Below, in pieces: positions 42,413 to 51,291 of a DNA stretch of 64,000 nucleotides. A model generated the notes under the pieces. That model had not been told where the DNA came from. It was given only the letters and a program-made list of their open reading frames with translations, and ran no database searches. The position numbers and the translations under genes are program-made. Each line of letters opens with the position of its first letter. Position 1 is the stretch's first letter. The DNA is from Streptomyces vilmorinianum (lineage in GTDB: Bacteria; Actinomycetota; Actinomycetes; Streptomycetales; Streptomycetaceae), in the NCBI RefSeq assembly GCF_005517195.1, contig NZ_CP040244.1, forward strand, positions 3,924,001 to 3,988,000, in the 5' to 3' direction.

Positions 42413-43942
42413 ATGCGACACCCCCCGCGTCTGTCCGCGCTGCTTGCCGGAGCGGCGTTCACCATGGCGAGCACCGCTCTCGCCGTGGTCGGTACGGCCT
42501 CAGGAGCCGCGGCCGCACCTCCCTGCACGGTGGGCTACCAGGTCGTCGGCGAGTGGGCCGGCGGCTTCCAGGGGTCCGTAACCGTCACCAACAACAGTAC
42601 GGCGCTGACGAGTTGGAGCCTCGGCTTCGACTTTCCCGCCGGTCAGAAGGTGAGCCAGGGCTGGGGAGGCACGTGGTCCCAGTCCGGCTCGGCGGTGACC
42701 GTCGTCAACGAGAGCTGGAACGGCGCCCTCGGTACGGGCGCGAGCGTCACGGCCGGATTCATCGCCTCCTGGTCGGGCGCCAACACCGCACCCGCGTCCT
42801 TCACGCTCAACGGCACGGCCTGCAACGTCGATCCGGGGCCGGACCCGACCACACCCACCCCGACTCCGACACCCACCCCGACACCGACACCCACACCGAC
42901 CGACCCCACGGACCCGCCCGACCCCGTCACCGGAGCGCCCGAGCTGAGCGTCTCCGGCAACCGGCTCACCGACCAGAACGGCGCCACCCGCCGCCTGCTC
43001 GGCGTCAACCGCTCCGGCGGCGAGTTCATGTGCGTCCAGGGGTACGGCATCTGGGACGGCCCCGTCGACGACGCCTCGATCCGTGCCATCGCGGACTGGA
43101 AGGCCAACACCGTCCGTATCCCGCTCAACGAGGAGTGCTGGCTGGGCCTGGACAACATCAAACCCGAGTACCGGGGCGCGAACTACGTCGACGCGGTCAA
43201 GGACCTGGTCGCCCGCGTCCTCGCGCACGGCATGACCCCGGTCGTCGAACTGCACTGGACGTACGGCCAGTACACCGGCAACTCGGCGGGCTGCTCGGAC
43301 GTGCACGCGTCCTGCCAGAAGCCGATGCCGAACGCCCGGTACACCCCGGCGTTCTGGACCTCGGTCGCCGAGACCTTCAAGCACGACCGCCGGATCGTCT
43401 TCGACCTCTTCAACGAGCCCTACCCCGACCGGGCGACGTCCACCACCGCCCAGGCATGGACGTGCTGGCGCGACGGCGGCACCTGCCCGGGCATCGGCTA
43501 CGAGGTCGCCGGCATGCAGGATCTGGTGGACGCGGTGCGCGCGACCGGCGCCCGCAACCTCGTCCTCGTCCCCGGCATCGCGTACTCCAACGACCTCAGC
43601 CAGTGGCTCACCCACGCCCCCACCGACCCGGCGGCCAATCTCGCCGCCGCCTGGCACGTCTACAACTTCAACACCTGCTCCAGCGAGGCGTGCTGGGACG
43701 GCACCCTCGCCCCCGTCGCCGCCCAGGTCCCCCTCGTGGCGGGAGAGATCGGCGAGAACACCTGTGGTCACGGCTTCATCGACCGCGTCATGAAGTGGTT
43801 CGACGACCGCGGGCTCTCCTATCTCGGCTGGACCTGGAACACCTGGAACTGCTCCTCGGGACCGGCGCTGATCACCTCGTACGACGGCACACCCACCGCA
43901 TTCGGCATCGGGCTGCGCGACCATCTGCGCGCCCTGAACTGA
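42413..43942 (+). CDS. Secreted GH5 endoglucanase with CBM2
   Basis: 509 residues from ATG 42413 (AAGGAG ribosome site 7 bp upstream). Signal peptide to about 'GAAAA', CBM2 at about 37-137 ('VGYQVVGEWAGGFQGSVTVT', 'AGQKVSQGWGGTWSQSGS'), a Thr-Pro repeat linker at about 143-165, then the GH5 barrel. The acid/base is Glu335 in 'VFDLFNEPYPD' and the nucleophile is Glu445 in 'VAGEIGENTCGH'. It cuts internal beta-1,4 bonds of cellulose. It is probably co-transcribed with the GH6 gene 16 bp downstream and repressed by the CebR-like protein. Confidence 0.93.
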   Translation: MRHPPRLSALLAGAAFTMASTALAVVGTASGAAAAPPCTVGYQVVGEWAGGFQGSVTVTNNSTALTSWSLGFDFPAGQKVSQGWGGTWSQSGSAVTVVNESWNGALGTGASVTAGFIASWSGANTAPASFTLNGTACNVDPGPDPTTPTPTPTPTPTPTPTPTDPTDPPDPVTGAPELSVSGNRLTDQNGATRRLLGVNRSGGEFMCVQGYGIWDGPVDDASIRAIADWKANTVRIPLNEECWLGLDNIKPEYRGANYVDAVKDLVARVLAHGMTPVVELHWTYGQYTGNSAGCSDVHASCQKPMPNARYTPAFWTSVAETFKHDRRIVFDLFNEPYPDRATSTTAQAWTCWRDGGTCPGIGYEVAGMQDLVDAVRATGARNLVLVPGIAYSNDLSQWLTHAPTDPAANLAAAWHVYNFNTCSSEACWDGTLAPVAAQVPLVAGEIGENTCGHGFIDRVMKWFDDRGLSYLGWTWNTWNCSSGPALITSYDGTPTAFGIGLRDHLRALN

Positions 43943-43958
43943 AAGGCACCCCACGAAC

Positions 43959-45698
43959 ATGAGCCGCACAACCAGCCGCACCGCCCTCCTGGCGGCCCTC
44001 GGCCTCATCGCCGCGACCGGCGCCACCGCCACGGCCATGGGCACCGGCATCGCCGGGGCCGCGGCCGCCGGCTGCAAGGTCGACTACCAGATCACCAACC
44101 AGTGGAACACCGGCTTCGGCGCGAACGTGATCGTGACCAACCTCGGGGACCCGGTGTCCGCGTGGACCGTGGGATGGTCCTACACGGGCAACCAGCAGGT
44201 CACCCAGGGCTGGAACGCCACCATCACCCAGTCCGGCGCCGCCGTCACCGCCACGAACATGTCGTACAACGGCACGCTGTCGACCGGCGGTTCGACCTCC
44301 TTCGGCTTCAACGGCTCCTACAGCGGGACCAACGCCGTCCCCGCGACCTTCACACTGAACGGGGTCGCCTGCACCGGCACCACCGAGCCGACGACTCCCC
44401 CGACCACGCCGCCCACCACTCCCCCGACGACCCCGCCGCCGGCCGGTTCCAAGGCGGACAACCCGTACGCGGGAGCCAAGGTCTACGTGAACCCCGAGTG
44501 GTCGGCGAAGGCCGCCGCCGAGCCCGGTGGCACCAAGGTCTCGAACCAGCCCACGGGCGTCTGGCTGGACCGCATAGCCGCCATCAACGGTGCGGGCGGC
44601 GGCATGGGGCTGCGCGACCACCTCGACGAGGCCCTGGCCCAGAAGGGCAGCGGCGAGCTCGTCGTCCAGCTGGTGATCTACAACCTGCCGGGACGGGACT
44701 GTGCCGCGCTCGCCTCCAACGGCGAGCTGGGCCCGACCGAGATCGACCGGTACAAGACCGAGTACATCGATCCCATCGCCGCGATCCTCGCCGACCCGAA
44801 GTACGCGGGCCTGCGGATCGTCACCACGGTCGAGATCGACTCCCTGCCGAACCTGGTGACCAACGTGTCCGGCCGCCCGACCGCCACCGCCAACTGCGAT
44901 GTCATGAAGGCCAACGGCAACTACATCAAGGGCGTCGGCTACGCGCTGAACAAGCTGGGCTCGATCGCCAACGTCTACAACTACGTGGACGCGGGCCACC
45001 ACGGCTGGCTCGGCTGGGACGACAACTTCGGCGCCTCGGCAGAGCTCTTCAAGACGGCCGCCACCGCGGAGGGTTCGACGGTCTCCAAGGTCCACGGTTT
45101 CATCGTCAACACGGCCAACTACAGCGCGCTGAAGGAGGACCACTTCACGATCGAGGATTCCGTCAACGGCGTGTCGGTGCGCCAGTCGAAGTGGGTGGAC
45201 TGGAACCGGTACACGGACGAGCTGTCCTACGCCCAGGCCATGCGCACCAAGCTCGTCTCGCTCGGCTTCGACACCAACCTCGGCATGCTGATCGACACCT
45301 CCCGCAACGGCTGGGGCGGCACCGCCCGGCCCACCGGCCCGGGCGCGCTGACCAGCGTCGACACGTACGTCAACGGCGGCCGCTACGACCGTCGCTTCAA
45401 CCCCGGCAACTGGTGCAACCAGTCCGGCGCCGGTCTCGGCGAACGGCCCCAGGCGGCCCCGGCCGCGGGCATCGACGCGTACGTCTGGATGAAGCCCCCG
45501 GGCGAGTCCGACGGCGCCTCCAAGGAGATCCCGAACGACGAGGGCAAGGGCTTCGACCGGATGTGCGACCCGACGTACCCGGGCAACATCCGTAACGGGA
45601 ACAGCATGTCGGGCTCGCTGCCGGACGCCCCGCTCGCGGGCAAGTGGTTCTCGGCCCAGTTCCAGGAGCTCATGAAGAACGCCTACCCGGCGCTGTGA
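43959..45698 (+). CDS. Secreted GH6 cellobiohydrolase with CBM2
   Basis: 579 residues. Signal peptide to about 'AGAAAA', CBM2 at about 38-140 ('KVDYQITNQWNTGFGANVIV', 'NQQVTQGWNATITQSGAA'), a TTPP repeat linker, then a GH6 barrel. The catalytic aspartate region is 'YNLPGRDCAALASNGELGPT', with 'TTVEIDSLPNL', 'YVDAGHHGWLGWDDNFGA' and 'DTSRNGWGGTARP' as further GH6 blocks. The long insertions that close the active-site tunnel, and the length, point to a non-reducing-end exocellulase (Cel6B type). With GH48 from the other chain end and GH5 cutting internally, the locus encodes a complete synergistic cellulase set. Confidence 0.94.
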   Translation: MSRTTSRTALLAALGLIAATGATATAMGTGIAGAAAAGCKVDYQITNQWNTGFGANVIVTNLGDPVSAWTVGWSYTGNQQVTQGWNATITQSGAAVTATNMSYNGTLSTGGSTSFGFNGSYSGTNAVPATFTLNGVACTGTTEPTTPPTTPPTTPPTTPPPAGSKADNPYAGAKVYVNPEWSAKAAAEPGGTKVSNQPTGVWLDRIAAINGAGGGMGLRDHLDEALAQKGSGELVVQLVIYNLPGRDCAALASNGELGPTEIDRYKTEYIDPIAAILADPKYAGLRIVTTVEIDSLPNLVTNVSGRPTATANCDVMKANGNYIKGVGYALNKLGSIANVYNYVDAGHHGWLGWDDNFGASAELFKTAATAEGSTVSKVHGFIVNTANYSALKEDHFTIEDSVNGVSVRQSKWVDWNRYTDELSYAQAMRTKLVSLGFDTNLGMLIDTSRNGWGGTARPTGPGALTSVDTYVNGGRYDRRFNPGNWCNQSGAGLGERPQAAPAAGIDAYVWMKPPGESDGASKEIPNDEGKGFDRMCDPTYPGNIRNGNSMSGSLPDAPLAGKWFSAQFQELMKNAYPAL

Positions 45699-45929
45699 CG
45701 GACGCCCGCGCATGACCCCGCGGCCGGCCGGAACCCCGGTTCCTGCCGGCCGCGCTCAGGGCAGGCGAAGGCTGATCCACGGGATGGTGTCGCCCGGCAG
45801 CAGATACCGCTCCACCGGGCGTACAGTCTGGAGACGACCGATCCGAAGACCTTCGCCCGGATCGGGGGCGGCAGCCGGGAGTACGCGGAGCGGCTCGGTT
45901 TTCCCTGGCCCGAAGGCGGCCGGAGCTAG
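45699..45929 (+). other. Non-coding stretch with a possible gene remnant
   Basis: About 230 bp between GH6 and the small hypothetical gene. One frame ends with a plausible protein tail ('TFARIGGGSREYAERLGFPW', stop at 45929) but has no start or upstream continuation, so it may be the end of a deleted gene. Nothing else recognisable; no clear hairpin. Confidence 0.35.
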
Positions 45930-46204
45930 CGGGTGTCACCCTCCCAGTCCCAGCGCTGCGTGTCGCCCTCGCGCGGGCCGTAGCGGGCGTGGCCGCCGGG
46001 GCCGTAGGCGCCGATCTCCGTGGCGAGGGCGGCCCCCTCCGCCAGCTGCTCCGGCGTCCAGCCGGTCACGTCGAGGAGGAGGCCGTCGAGGGGGCCTGCC
46101 ACCAGCTCGCGGTAGTCGTGCCCCGGTCGGGGGCCGGGATCGGGATCGTCATGGTCGGCGCCGTACACGCGGCCTCGCATCAGCTCGTCCATAACCGGCA
46201 GCAT
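45926..46204 (-). CDS. Small hypothetical protein
   Basis: 92 residues from ATG 46204 (a second ATG at 46192 is possible). Acidic and rich in Gly, Asp and Trp, with 'GRVYGADHDDPDPGPRPGHD' near the front and a helix-like 'DVTGWTPEQLAEGAALATEI' in the middle. No signal peptide or membrane segment. I do not recognise a family. It follows the oxidase gene at a 40-bp distance on the same strand and codon use is normal, so it is probably real. Confidence 0.6.
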   Translation of the reverse strand: MLPVMDELMRGRVYGADHDDPDPGPRPGHDYRELVAGPLDGLLLDVTGWTPEQLAEGAALATEIGAYGPGGHARYGPREGDTQRWDWEGDTR

Positions 46205-46244
46205 CGCACCCACCACTGACACTCGCCCGGTCACGGCGGCGCCG

Positions 46245-47651
46245 TCAGGCCGAGGGGGCGATGTTCTGGTTGGAGCGGAAGAGGTTGGCCGGGTCGTACT
46301 CCTTCTTGAGGTCGCGCAGGCGGCGGAGCTTGTCGGCCCCGTAGGCCTGCTGGACGCGTTCCGCGCCCTCGTCCATGAGGAAGTTGACGTAGACACCCGC
46401 GTGGTAGGGCTCGAGCGCGGACCACCACTCGCGCGCCCAGGTGCGCGCCTCGACGAAGCCCTCGGCGTCGACGCAGTTGCCGTTGATGTTGAAGGTGTGG
46501 CCCACGGCCCGCCCGCTGCACGCGGTCTCGTCCTCACCCACACGGGCGACCGCACCACCCAGGTGGAAGATGTTGCACGTCGAGAGCGGGGAGGGGAGCT
46601 GCAGGGCGTGCGCCGCGCTGATGCCGATGACCTCGTCGCTGAGCCGCTCGATGTCGCAGGACCGTACGTAGTACCACCATCCATGGCGGAACGACGGATC
46701 GAACATGGACTGGTGCTGCAGATAGGGCTTGGGCGCGCACAGGTCGAGCAGGGGCGTCCCGAACTCCCTGAGCGGCCGCAGGACCTCCTGGCCCGTCTCG
46801 ATGTCCCCCGCGTAACAGCTGATCACCGCGATGACGGGCCTGCCGTGCAGTTCCGGCGGGATCGCCGGGAGGGGTGGGGCCTTGCGGTGGACGACGATGG
46901 TCGTCAGCTCGTCCGGGACGTCGGTGATCCAGTCCCGGTAGAAGCACAGCACGTGGGGGGCCTCTTCCAGCGGCCACAGGATCGGCCCGGCGAGGACCGT
47001 CGGCCCCACCGGGTTGAGCCGGAACTCGAACTCCGTGACCACGCCGAAATTGCTGCCCGCGCCGCGCAGGCCCCAGAAGAGCTCGGGTTCGCGGTTCTCG
47101 CTCGCGGTGACGAAGGTCCCGTCGGCGGTGACCACGTCGGCCGAGAGCAGCTGGTCGACGGTGAGCCCGTACTTCCGCATCAGCCAGCCGATCCCACCGC
47201 CGAGGGTGAGCCCGGCGAGGCCCGTGTGCGTGACGATTCCCGCGGGCACGGCCATCCCGAAGTGCTGCGTCTCGCGGTCCAGCGCCCCGAGCAGCACGCC
47301 GGCCTGGGCCCTGACCGTACGGTTCTCGGGATCGACCCGGATCCCGTTCATGGCCGACAGGTCGATGACGATCCCGCCCTCGCACAGCGACTGGCCGGGG
47401 AAGCTGTGGCCTCCGCTGCGGACGGCGACCGGCAGTCCGCTGCTGCGCACGCTGCGCAGTGCCGCGACGACGTCGGCGACCCCGGTGCAGTACGCGATGA
47501 GGGCGGGGAACTTGCTGATGGACCCGTTCCAGATCCGCCGGGCCTCGTCGTAGGCGGGGTCGCCGGCGCGGACCAGCCTGCCGGAGAAGGATCGCTCCAG
47601 CTCCTGGAAGGCTGCCTCGTCCACCCGCGCGGCCGCCGGGGCTGCGCTCAT
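46245..47651 (-). CDS. FAD-linked oxidase, berberine-bridge-enzyme type
   Basis: 468 residues from ATG 47651, which follows GAGGAG at 5 bp; a GTG two codons earlier would overlap that ribosome site. The PCMH-type FAD domain has 'LPVAVRSGGHSFPGQSLCEG', with His82 the probable covalent FAD attachment, and 'HTGLAGLTLGGGIGWLMRKY', where bicovalent members carry a cysteine that is absent here. The C-terminal BBE segment ends 'YDPANLFRSNQNIAP'. The family oxidises alcohols, sugars or secondary-metabolite carbons and makes hydrogen peroxide. With cellulases nearby an oligosaccharide oxidase is conceivable, but there is no signal peptide and the substrate is unknown. Confidence 0.9.
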   Translation of the reverse strand: MSAAPAAARVDEAAFQELERSFSGRLVRAGDPAYDEARRIWNGSISKFPALIAYCTGVADVVAALRSVRSSGLPVAVRSGGHSFPGQSLCEGGIVIDLSAMNGIRVDPENRTVRAQAGVLLGALDRETQHFGMAVPAGIVTHTGLAGLTLGGGIGWLMRKYGLTVDQLLSADVVTADGTFVTASENREPELFWGLRGAGSNFGVVTEFEFRLNPVGPTVLAGPILWPLEEAPHVLCFYRDWITDVPDELTTIVVHRKAPPLPAIPPELHGRPVIAVISCYAGDIETGQEVLRPLREFGTPLLDLCAPKPYLQHQSMFDPSFRHGWWYYVRSCDIERLSDEVIGISAAHALQLPSPLSTCNIFHLGGAVARVGEDETACSGRAVGHTFNINGNCVDAEGFVEARTWAREWWSALEPYHAGVYVNFLMDEGAERVQQAYGADKLRRLRDLKKEYDPANLFRSNQNIAPSA

Positions 47652-47680
47652 GGTCACTCCTCAGCTGGTCACTCCTCAGC
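47651..47680. repeat. Perfect 15-bp tandem duplication over the oxidase ribosome site
   Basis: TGGTCACTCCTCAGC occurs twice head to tail, at 47651-47665 and 47666-47680. On the coding (minus) strand this duplicates GAGGAGTGACC, so two Shine-Dalgarno sequences precede the start codon of the FAD oxidase gene. Confidence 0.93.
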
Positions 47681-47754
47681 CGTTCGGCCTCCTCTGCCCA
47701 GCCTCCCACCGGCCTGAAGCCGCTGCCAGCGGTGCGGCAGCGGCCCCCGCAGGC

Positions 47755-48264
47755 TCAGGCGCCGACGGTGCCGTCGACGCCCTCGCGGAGGAAGTCCGCG
47801 TGCCCGTTGTGGCGGCCGTACTCGAGCAGGACGTGCACCATCACCATCCGCAGGGAGACGTCCTCGCCCCACCGCGGCTGGTGCCCGGCGAGGTCCAGGG
47901 ACTCCGCCTCGTGTTCGATCCGGCGGGAGTGCTCGACCTCCGCCTCCCATGCCGCGAACGCCTCGGCCCTCGTCGACCCGCTCGCGTCGTAGGCGGCCTG
48001 GAAGTCCACCTTCTGCGACCAGACCATCGGCGCGTCGTGGTCCTCGAAGACCCTGCGGAACCAGGCGCGTTCCACCTCGGCCATGTGCCGCACGAGGCCG
48101 AGCAGCGTCAGTGTGGACGGGGGCATCGACCGCTCCCGCAGCTGCTCGTCGCTCAGCCCCTCGCACTTCCTCGCGAGCGTCGCGCGGTGGTAGTCGAGGA
48201 AGGCCCGCAGGGTGTCGCGCTCGCTGCCGAAAGAGGGCGGTCCGATGCGGTTGTCGGTGGTCAC
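47755..48264 (-). CDS. DinB-like metal-binding protein (DUF664 family)
   Basis: 169 residues from GTG 48264. A four-helix bundle of the DinB/YfiT type: 'ERDTLRAFLDYHRATLARKC' helix 1, 'LTLLGLVRHMAEVERAWFRR' with the first metal histidine, and 'VSLRMVMVHVLLEYGRHNGH' with the remaining histidines. Members include mycothiol- and bacillithiol-S-transferases and maleylpyruvate isomerase relatives; DUF664 proteins with this size and motif are abundant in streptomycetes and mostly uncharacterised. A thiol transferase role is possible. It lies alone between the oxidase gene and the fructan operon. Confidence 0.87.
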   Translation of the reverse strand: MTTDNRIGPPSFGSERDTLRAFLDYHRATLARKCEGLSDEQLRERSMPPSTLTLLGLVRHMAEVERAWFRRVFEDHDAPMVWSQKVDFQAAYDASGSTRAEAFAAWEAEVEHSRRIEHEAESLDLAGHQPRWGEDVSLRMVMVHVLLEYGRHNGHADFLREGVDGTVGA

Positions 48265-48279
48265 TGGCGCTGCTCCTCG

Positions 48280-49743
48280 TCAGGGTCCGTTACAGGAACC
48301 GAACCTACTCCCCAGTTCCCAGGCGTCCACCGTGCAGTGCGAGGTGCTGGTGCCCGTCGAGCGCAGCCGCCACGCTGCCCCGCCCACCGGGTAGAAGCGC
48401 ACGGTCAGCGCCTCGCCCTCGGCGGTGAAGAGCTCCGCGATCGAGTGGTCCAGGAGGACGCGGAGCTCGGCCGGGGCGTCTCCCCGCGGGCCGGGCAGGC
48501 GCCAGTGTCCCCGCCGGGCGCGTGGGTCGAGGGACGCGTGGGTCCGGTCGACGGCGATCTCGCCGGTGCCGGGGTCGCGCCGGATCTCCAGGTACTCGGC
48601 GCCGTCGGCCGAGGTCACCACGCGGAGTCCGGCGTCGCCCTCCAGCCGTGCCACCAGGTCCGTCGCGGGGCCGATCGGGCCCAGGTCCGCCGGGCCGCTG
48701 GCCGAGGAGGACTCCAGGAGGCGGGCGCCGCGCAGTCCGAGGAGTTCACGGGCGGGGCGCTGGGCGAGGCGGCCCTCGGCCGTGAGGCTCAGTTCGCGCG
48801 GCAGGGTGAGCATCCCCGCCCAGCCGGCCGCGTCCGTCCACGCGCTCGGCGCACCGACCCGCGGCTCGTCGCGGGCCTCCCAGCTCCAGGCCCACATCAG
48901 CGTGCGTCCGTCGGGGGCGGGCAGCAGGGCGGGCGCGTAGAAGTCCGGCCCGTGGTCGAGACGCCGGGGTTCCCCGTCCGGCTCGAAGGCGCCCCCGAAG
49001 CCGCCCCCGAAGCCGCCGGCGGCCTCGTGCCCGGTCCAGGCCGCCGTGCACCGCGCTCCCTCCTCCGGGTCCCACGCGGAGACCAGGAACGCGCCGCGGC
49101 CGTCCCCGAAAGGCGCGTACTGGGCGCACTCCCAGCCCTCCTCCGTGTCCGCGCCTCCCGCGAGGGGCCGGGGAGCGCTCGCGAAGAAGATGCCCTGGTG
49201 GGTCCACTTCTCCAGGTCGTCCGACGTGTACTGGACGGCGGCGCCCCGCCCGTCGGCGAGGGCCGCGCCGACGAGCATCCGCCAGCGGTCGCCGTCCCGC
49301 CACACGTAGGGGTCACGGAACATCACCAGGCCGTCGGGCGGCTCGGGTACGAGCAGGTCCGTGTGTTTGGTGAAGGTGATCCCGTCCGTCGAGACGGCTC
49401 CGGCGACGGGCTGGTACCAGCGGTCGGGGTGTCTGGCCGCGTAGAAGACGCTCAGGCGCCCCTCGTGGGAGACGGCGTTGCCGGACCACACTCCGCCGGC
49501 GTCGTCCCCGTCCGGGGCCGGGTCCGGGGCGAGGGCGATCGGCAGCGGCTCCCAGTGGAGCAGGTCGGTGCTCGTGAAGTGGCCCCAGTGCATGTCCTGG
49601 TGGCGGGCGCTGTGGGGGTTGTACTGGAAGAAGACGTGGTAGCGGCCGTCGTGGAAGACCAGGCCGTTGGGGTCGTTGACCCAGCCGCGCGGGGGGCGCA
49701 GGTGGACGGCCGGCAGATGGGGATCCGGTCCGGTGGTCGTCAT
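48280..49743 (-). CDS. Intracellular GH32 beta-fructosidase
   Basis: 487 residues, no signal peptide. The GH32 propeller has the nucleophile Asp in 'WVNDPNGLVFHDGRYHVFFQ', the transition-state stabiliser in 'MFRDPYVWRDG' and the acid/base Glu in 'EGWECAQYAPFG'. A C-terminal beta-sandwich follows from about residue 350 ('LRVVTSADGAEYLEIRRDPG', 'LLDHSIAELFTAEGEALTVR'). It releases terminal fructose from sucrose, inulobiose, levanbiose or short fructans. As the last gene of the operon after GH91 and GH172, it probably splits the disaccharide they produce into fructose. Confidence 0.93.
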   Translation of the reverse strand: MTTTGPDPHLPAVHLRPPRGWVNDPNGLVFHDGRYHVFFQYNPHSARHQDMHWGHFTSTDLLHWEPLPIALAPDPAPDGDDAGGVWSGNAVSHEGRLSVFYAARHPDRWYQPVAGAVSTDGITFTKHTDLLVPEPPDGLVMFRDPYVWRDGDRWRMLVGAALADGRGAAVQYTSDDLEKWTHQGIFFASAPRPLAGGADTEEGWECAQYAPFGDGRGAFLVSAWDPEEGARCTAAWTGHEAAGGFGGGFGGAFEPDGEPRRLDHGPDFYAPALLPAPDGRTLMWAWSWEARDEPRVGAPSAWTDAAGWAGMLTLPRELSLTAEGRLAQRPARELLGLRGARLLESSSASGPADLGPIGPATDLVARLEGDAGLRVVTSADGAEYLEIRRDPGTGEIAVDRTHASLDPRARRGHWRLPGPRGDAPAELRVLLDHSIAELFTAEGEALTVRFYPVGGAAWRLRSTGTSTSHCTVDAWELGSRFGSCNGP

Positions 49744-49793
49744 GGTGGTGTGCCTTTCCGGGAGTTCGTCCGTGTGCGTTTCCGGGGGGTTCG

Positions 49794-51185
49794 TCAGTCC
49801 CCGGCCGGGGCGACGCGGCCGGTCCGGGCGTCGAAGCGGCGGCGGAGGTCGGCGGAGTGGCGCACATTGGCCTCGGACTCGGCGAGCGAGCGGGCGCCGC
49901 GCTGCCGGGTCCGCTCCGCGAGACGTTCCTGGTAGCGCTGCCAGCGCGCGTCCCGCAGGGCGCGCATCTCGGCGATCTCCTCGGCGACCGTGCCGTGGCG
50001 CGGGGAGGGTTCGGGTCGCGCCGGGGCGGCCGGACGCACGGGGAGGCGGTCCTCGACGGGCGGGATCGAGGCAGCCGGCGAGGGCAGCGTCTGGTACCAG
50101 TACGCCGTGGAGGCCCAGTCGTCGGAGAGATGGTTGCCGTGGCCGTGCTCGACGGAGACCTTGATGCGTTCCTCGAAGCGGATCGGATCGGTCACGTGGA
50201 AGCGGTAGTTGACGGCGTAGCCGGGGACGTCTCCCTCGTGGACGATCGCCCCGTGGTAGAGGTACGCGTTGCGCTGCATGCCCCAGGCGTGGTTGAAGTA
50301 GTCCTCCGTACCGGTGCCGTGCAGGGACGGCGGGAAGACGGTGGTGCCGTCCTCGCGGAAGTCGTCGTCGATCCAGATCATGTCGTTGCCCTCGCCCCAC
50401 CAACTGCCCTGTCGGTGGTGGACGGAGAGGTTGCAGCCGACGTAGTGGCCCCGGCCCGCCACGTCGAGGACGACGTAGTTGTCCTCGCCCGTGTCGTCGA
50501 CGATGTTCACCTCGGGGCTGTTGGTCTGGAGGTCGGGACCCCAGCCGTTGCAGGGGTTGCTGCGGTTCCAGCGGGCGTGGAAGTAGAGGGTGTCCTCGGG
50601 CAGGTCCTCGGGGTACAGCTCGTAGTCGATGTAGAAGTACTGCTGGAGCGGCAGGTCGTTCTCGTTGACGATCTCGATGCGGGCTCGCCGGTCGAAGGGC
50701 ATCGGGGCCCAGCAGTTGAGGGCGGCGCTGCCGCCGAAGACGAGCGACTCCTCGGGCTTGGCGGAGACGGTGAAGAGGGCGGACTGGTAGCTGTTGGGCA
50801 TGCTGTGTCCGACACCGAAGAAGTCTCCGAGGGGGACGAGGACGGCCGGCTGCTCCTCGTCGTCCCAGGTGATCCGGATGAGGACCTTGCGGTAGTAGTC
50901 GGGGTCGGGCTCCTCCCAGTTGACGCCGAGCGCGTTGTGGATCTCCATGACGGGGGCGACGGTGTCGGCCTCCAGCGGGTCGATCAGACCAGGGCCGTAC
51001 GCGCGGCGGCAGAACTGCGTCATCCAGATGTGGGTGATGCGGCCCGGACCCTCGATGTCGGCGAGGACCCGGGAGGAGTGGGCGGGGGTGGTCCAGTAGT
51101 CCTGGTTGCGACCGCGCTGGTCCCAGCTGGAGACGCGGACGGTGCGGGCGGACGTGGCCCGGGTGAGATGGTCGAGCGGGGACAT
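49794..51185 (-). CDS. GH172 (DUF2961) family difructose-dianhydride or alpha-fructofuranosidase-type enzyme
   Basis: 463 residues, no signal peptide. Starts 'GRNQDYWTTPAHSSRVLADI' and contains 'GPGRITHIWMTQF', 'HSMPNSYQSALF', 'NCWAPMPFDRRARIEI', 'GSWWGEGNDMIWID' and 'LHGTGTEDYFNHAWG'. These are the conserved blocks of DUF2961, now GH172. Characterised members include difructose dianhydride I synthase/hydrolase and alpha-D-fructofuranosidase, and others act on arabinofuranosides. The acidic residues in the GEGNDM and GTGTEDYF blocks are the likely catalytic ones. Flanked by GH91 and GH32, it should act on a difructose dianhydride, opening it to a fructose disaccharide. Confidence 0.88.
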   Translation of the reverse strand: MSPLDHLTRATSARTVRVSSWDQRGRNQDYWTTPAHSSRVLADIEGPGRITHIWMTQFCRRAYGPGLIDPLEADTVAPVMEIHNALGVNWEEPDPDYYRKVLIRITWDDEEQPAVLVPLGDFFGVGHSMPNSYQSALFTVSAKPEESLVFGGSAALNCWAPMPFDRRARIEIVNENDLPLQQYFYIDYELYPEDLPEDTLYFHARWNRSNPCNGWGPDLQTNSPEVNIVDDTGEDNYVVLDVAGRGHYVGCNLSVHHRQGSWWGEGNDMIWIDDDFREDGTTVFPPSLHGTGTEDYFNHAWGMQRNAYLYHGAIVHEGDVPGYAVNYRFHVTDPIRFEERIKVSVEHGHGNHLSDDWASTAYWYQTLPSPAASIPPVEDRLPVRPAAPARPEPSPRHGTVAEEIAEMRALRDARWQRYQERLAERTRQRGARSLAESEANVRHSADLRRRFDARTGRVAPAGD

Positions 51186-51240
51186 GCGTGTGCCTTTCGG
51201 GGATGCGGGTCTCAGGGGAGCTCAGGAACTCAGGGAAACT

Positions 51241-51282
51241 CGGCGGATCTCGGCGGATCTCGGCGGAACTCGGCGGAACTCG
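51241..51282. repeat. 10-bp tandem repeat between GH91 and GH172 genes
   Basis: CGGCGGATCT twice, CGGCGGAACT twice, then CGGCGCGGATCT. It fills most of the 106-bp gap between the GH91 stop and the GH172 start. On the transcribed strand the unit can pair weakly with itself (AGATC/GATCT), but no stable terminator is evident. Confidence 0.93.
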
Positions 51283-51291
51283 GCGCGGATC

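Noticed and set aside
42840..42905. Possible CRISPR or minisatellite in the GH5 gene
   Set aside because: It is the Thr-Pro linker coding repeat between CBM2 and the catalytic domain, as in many cellulases.
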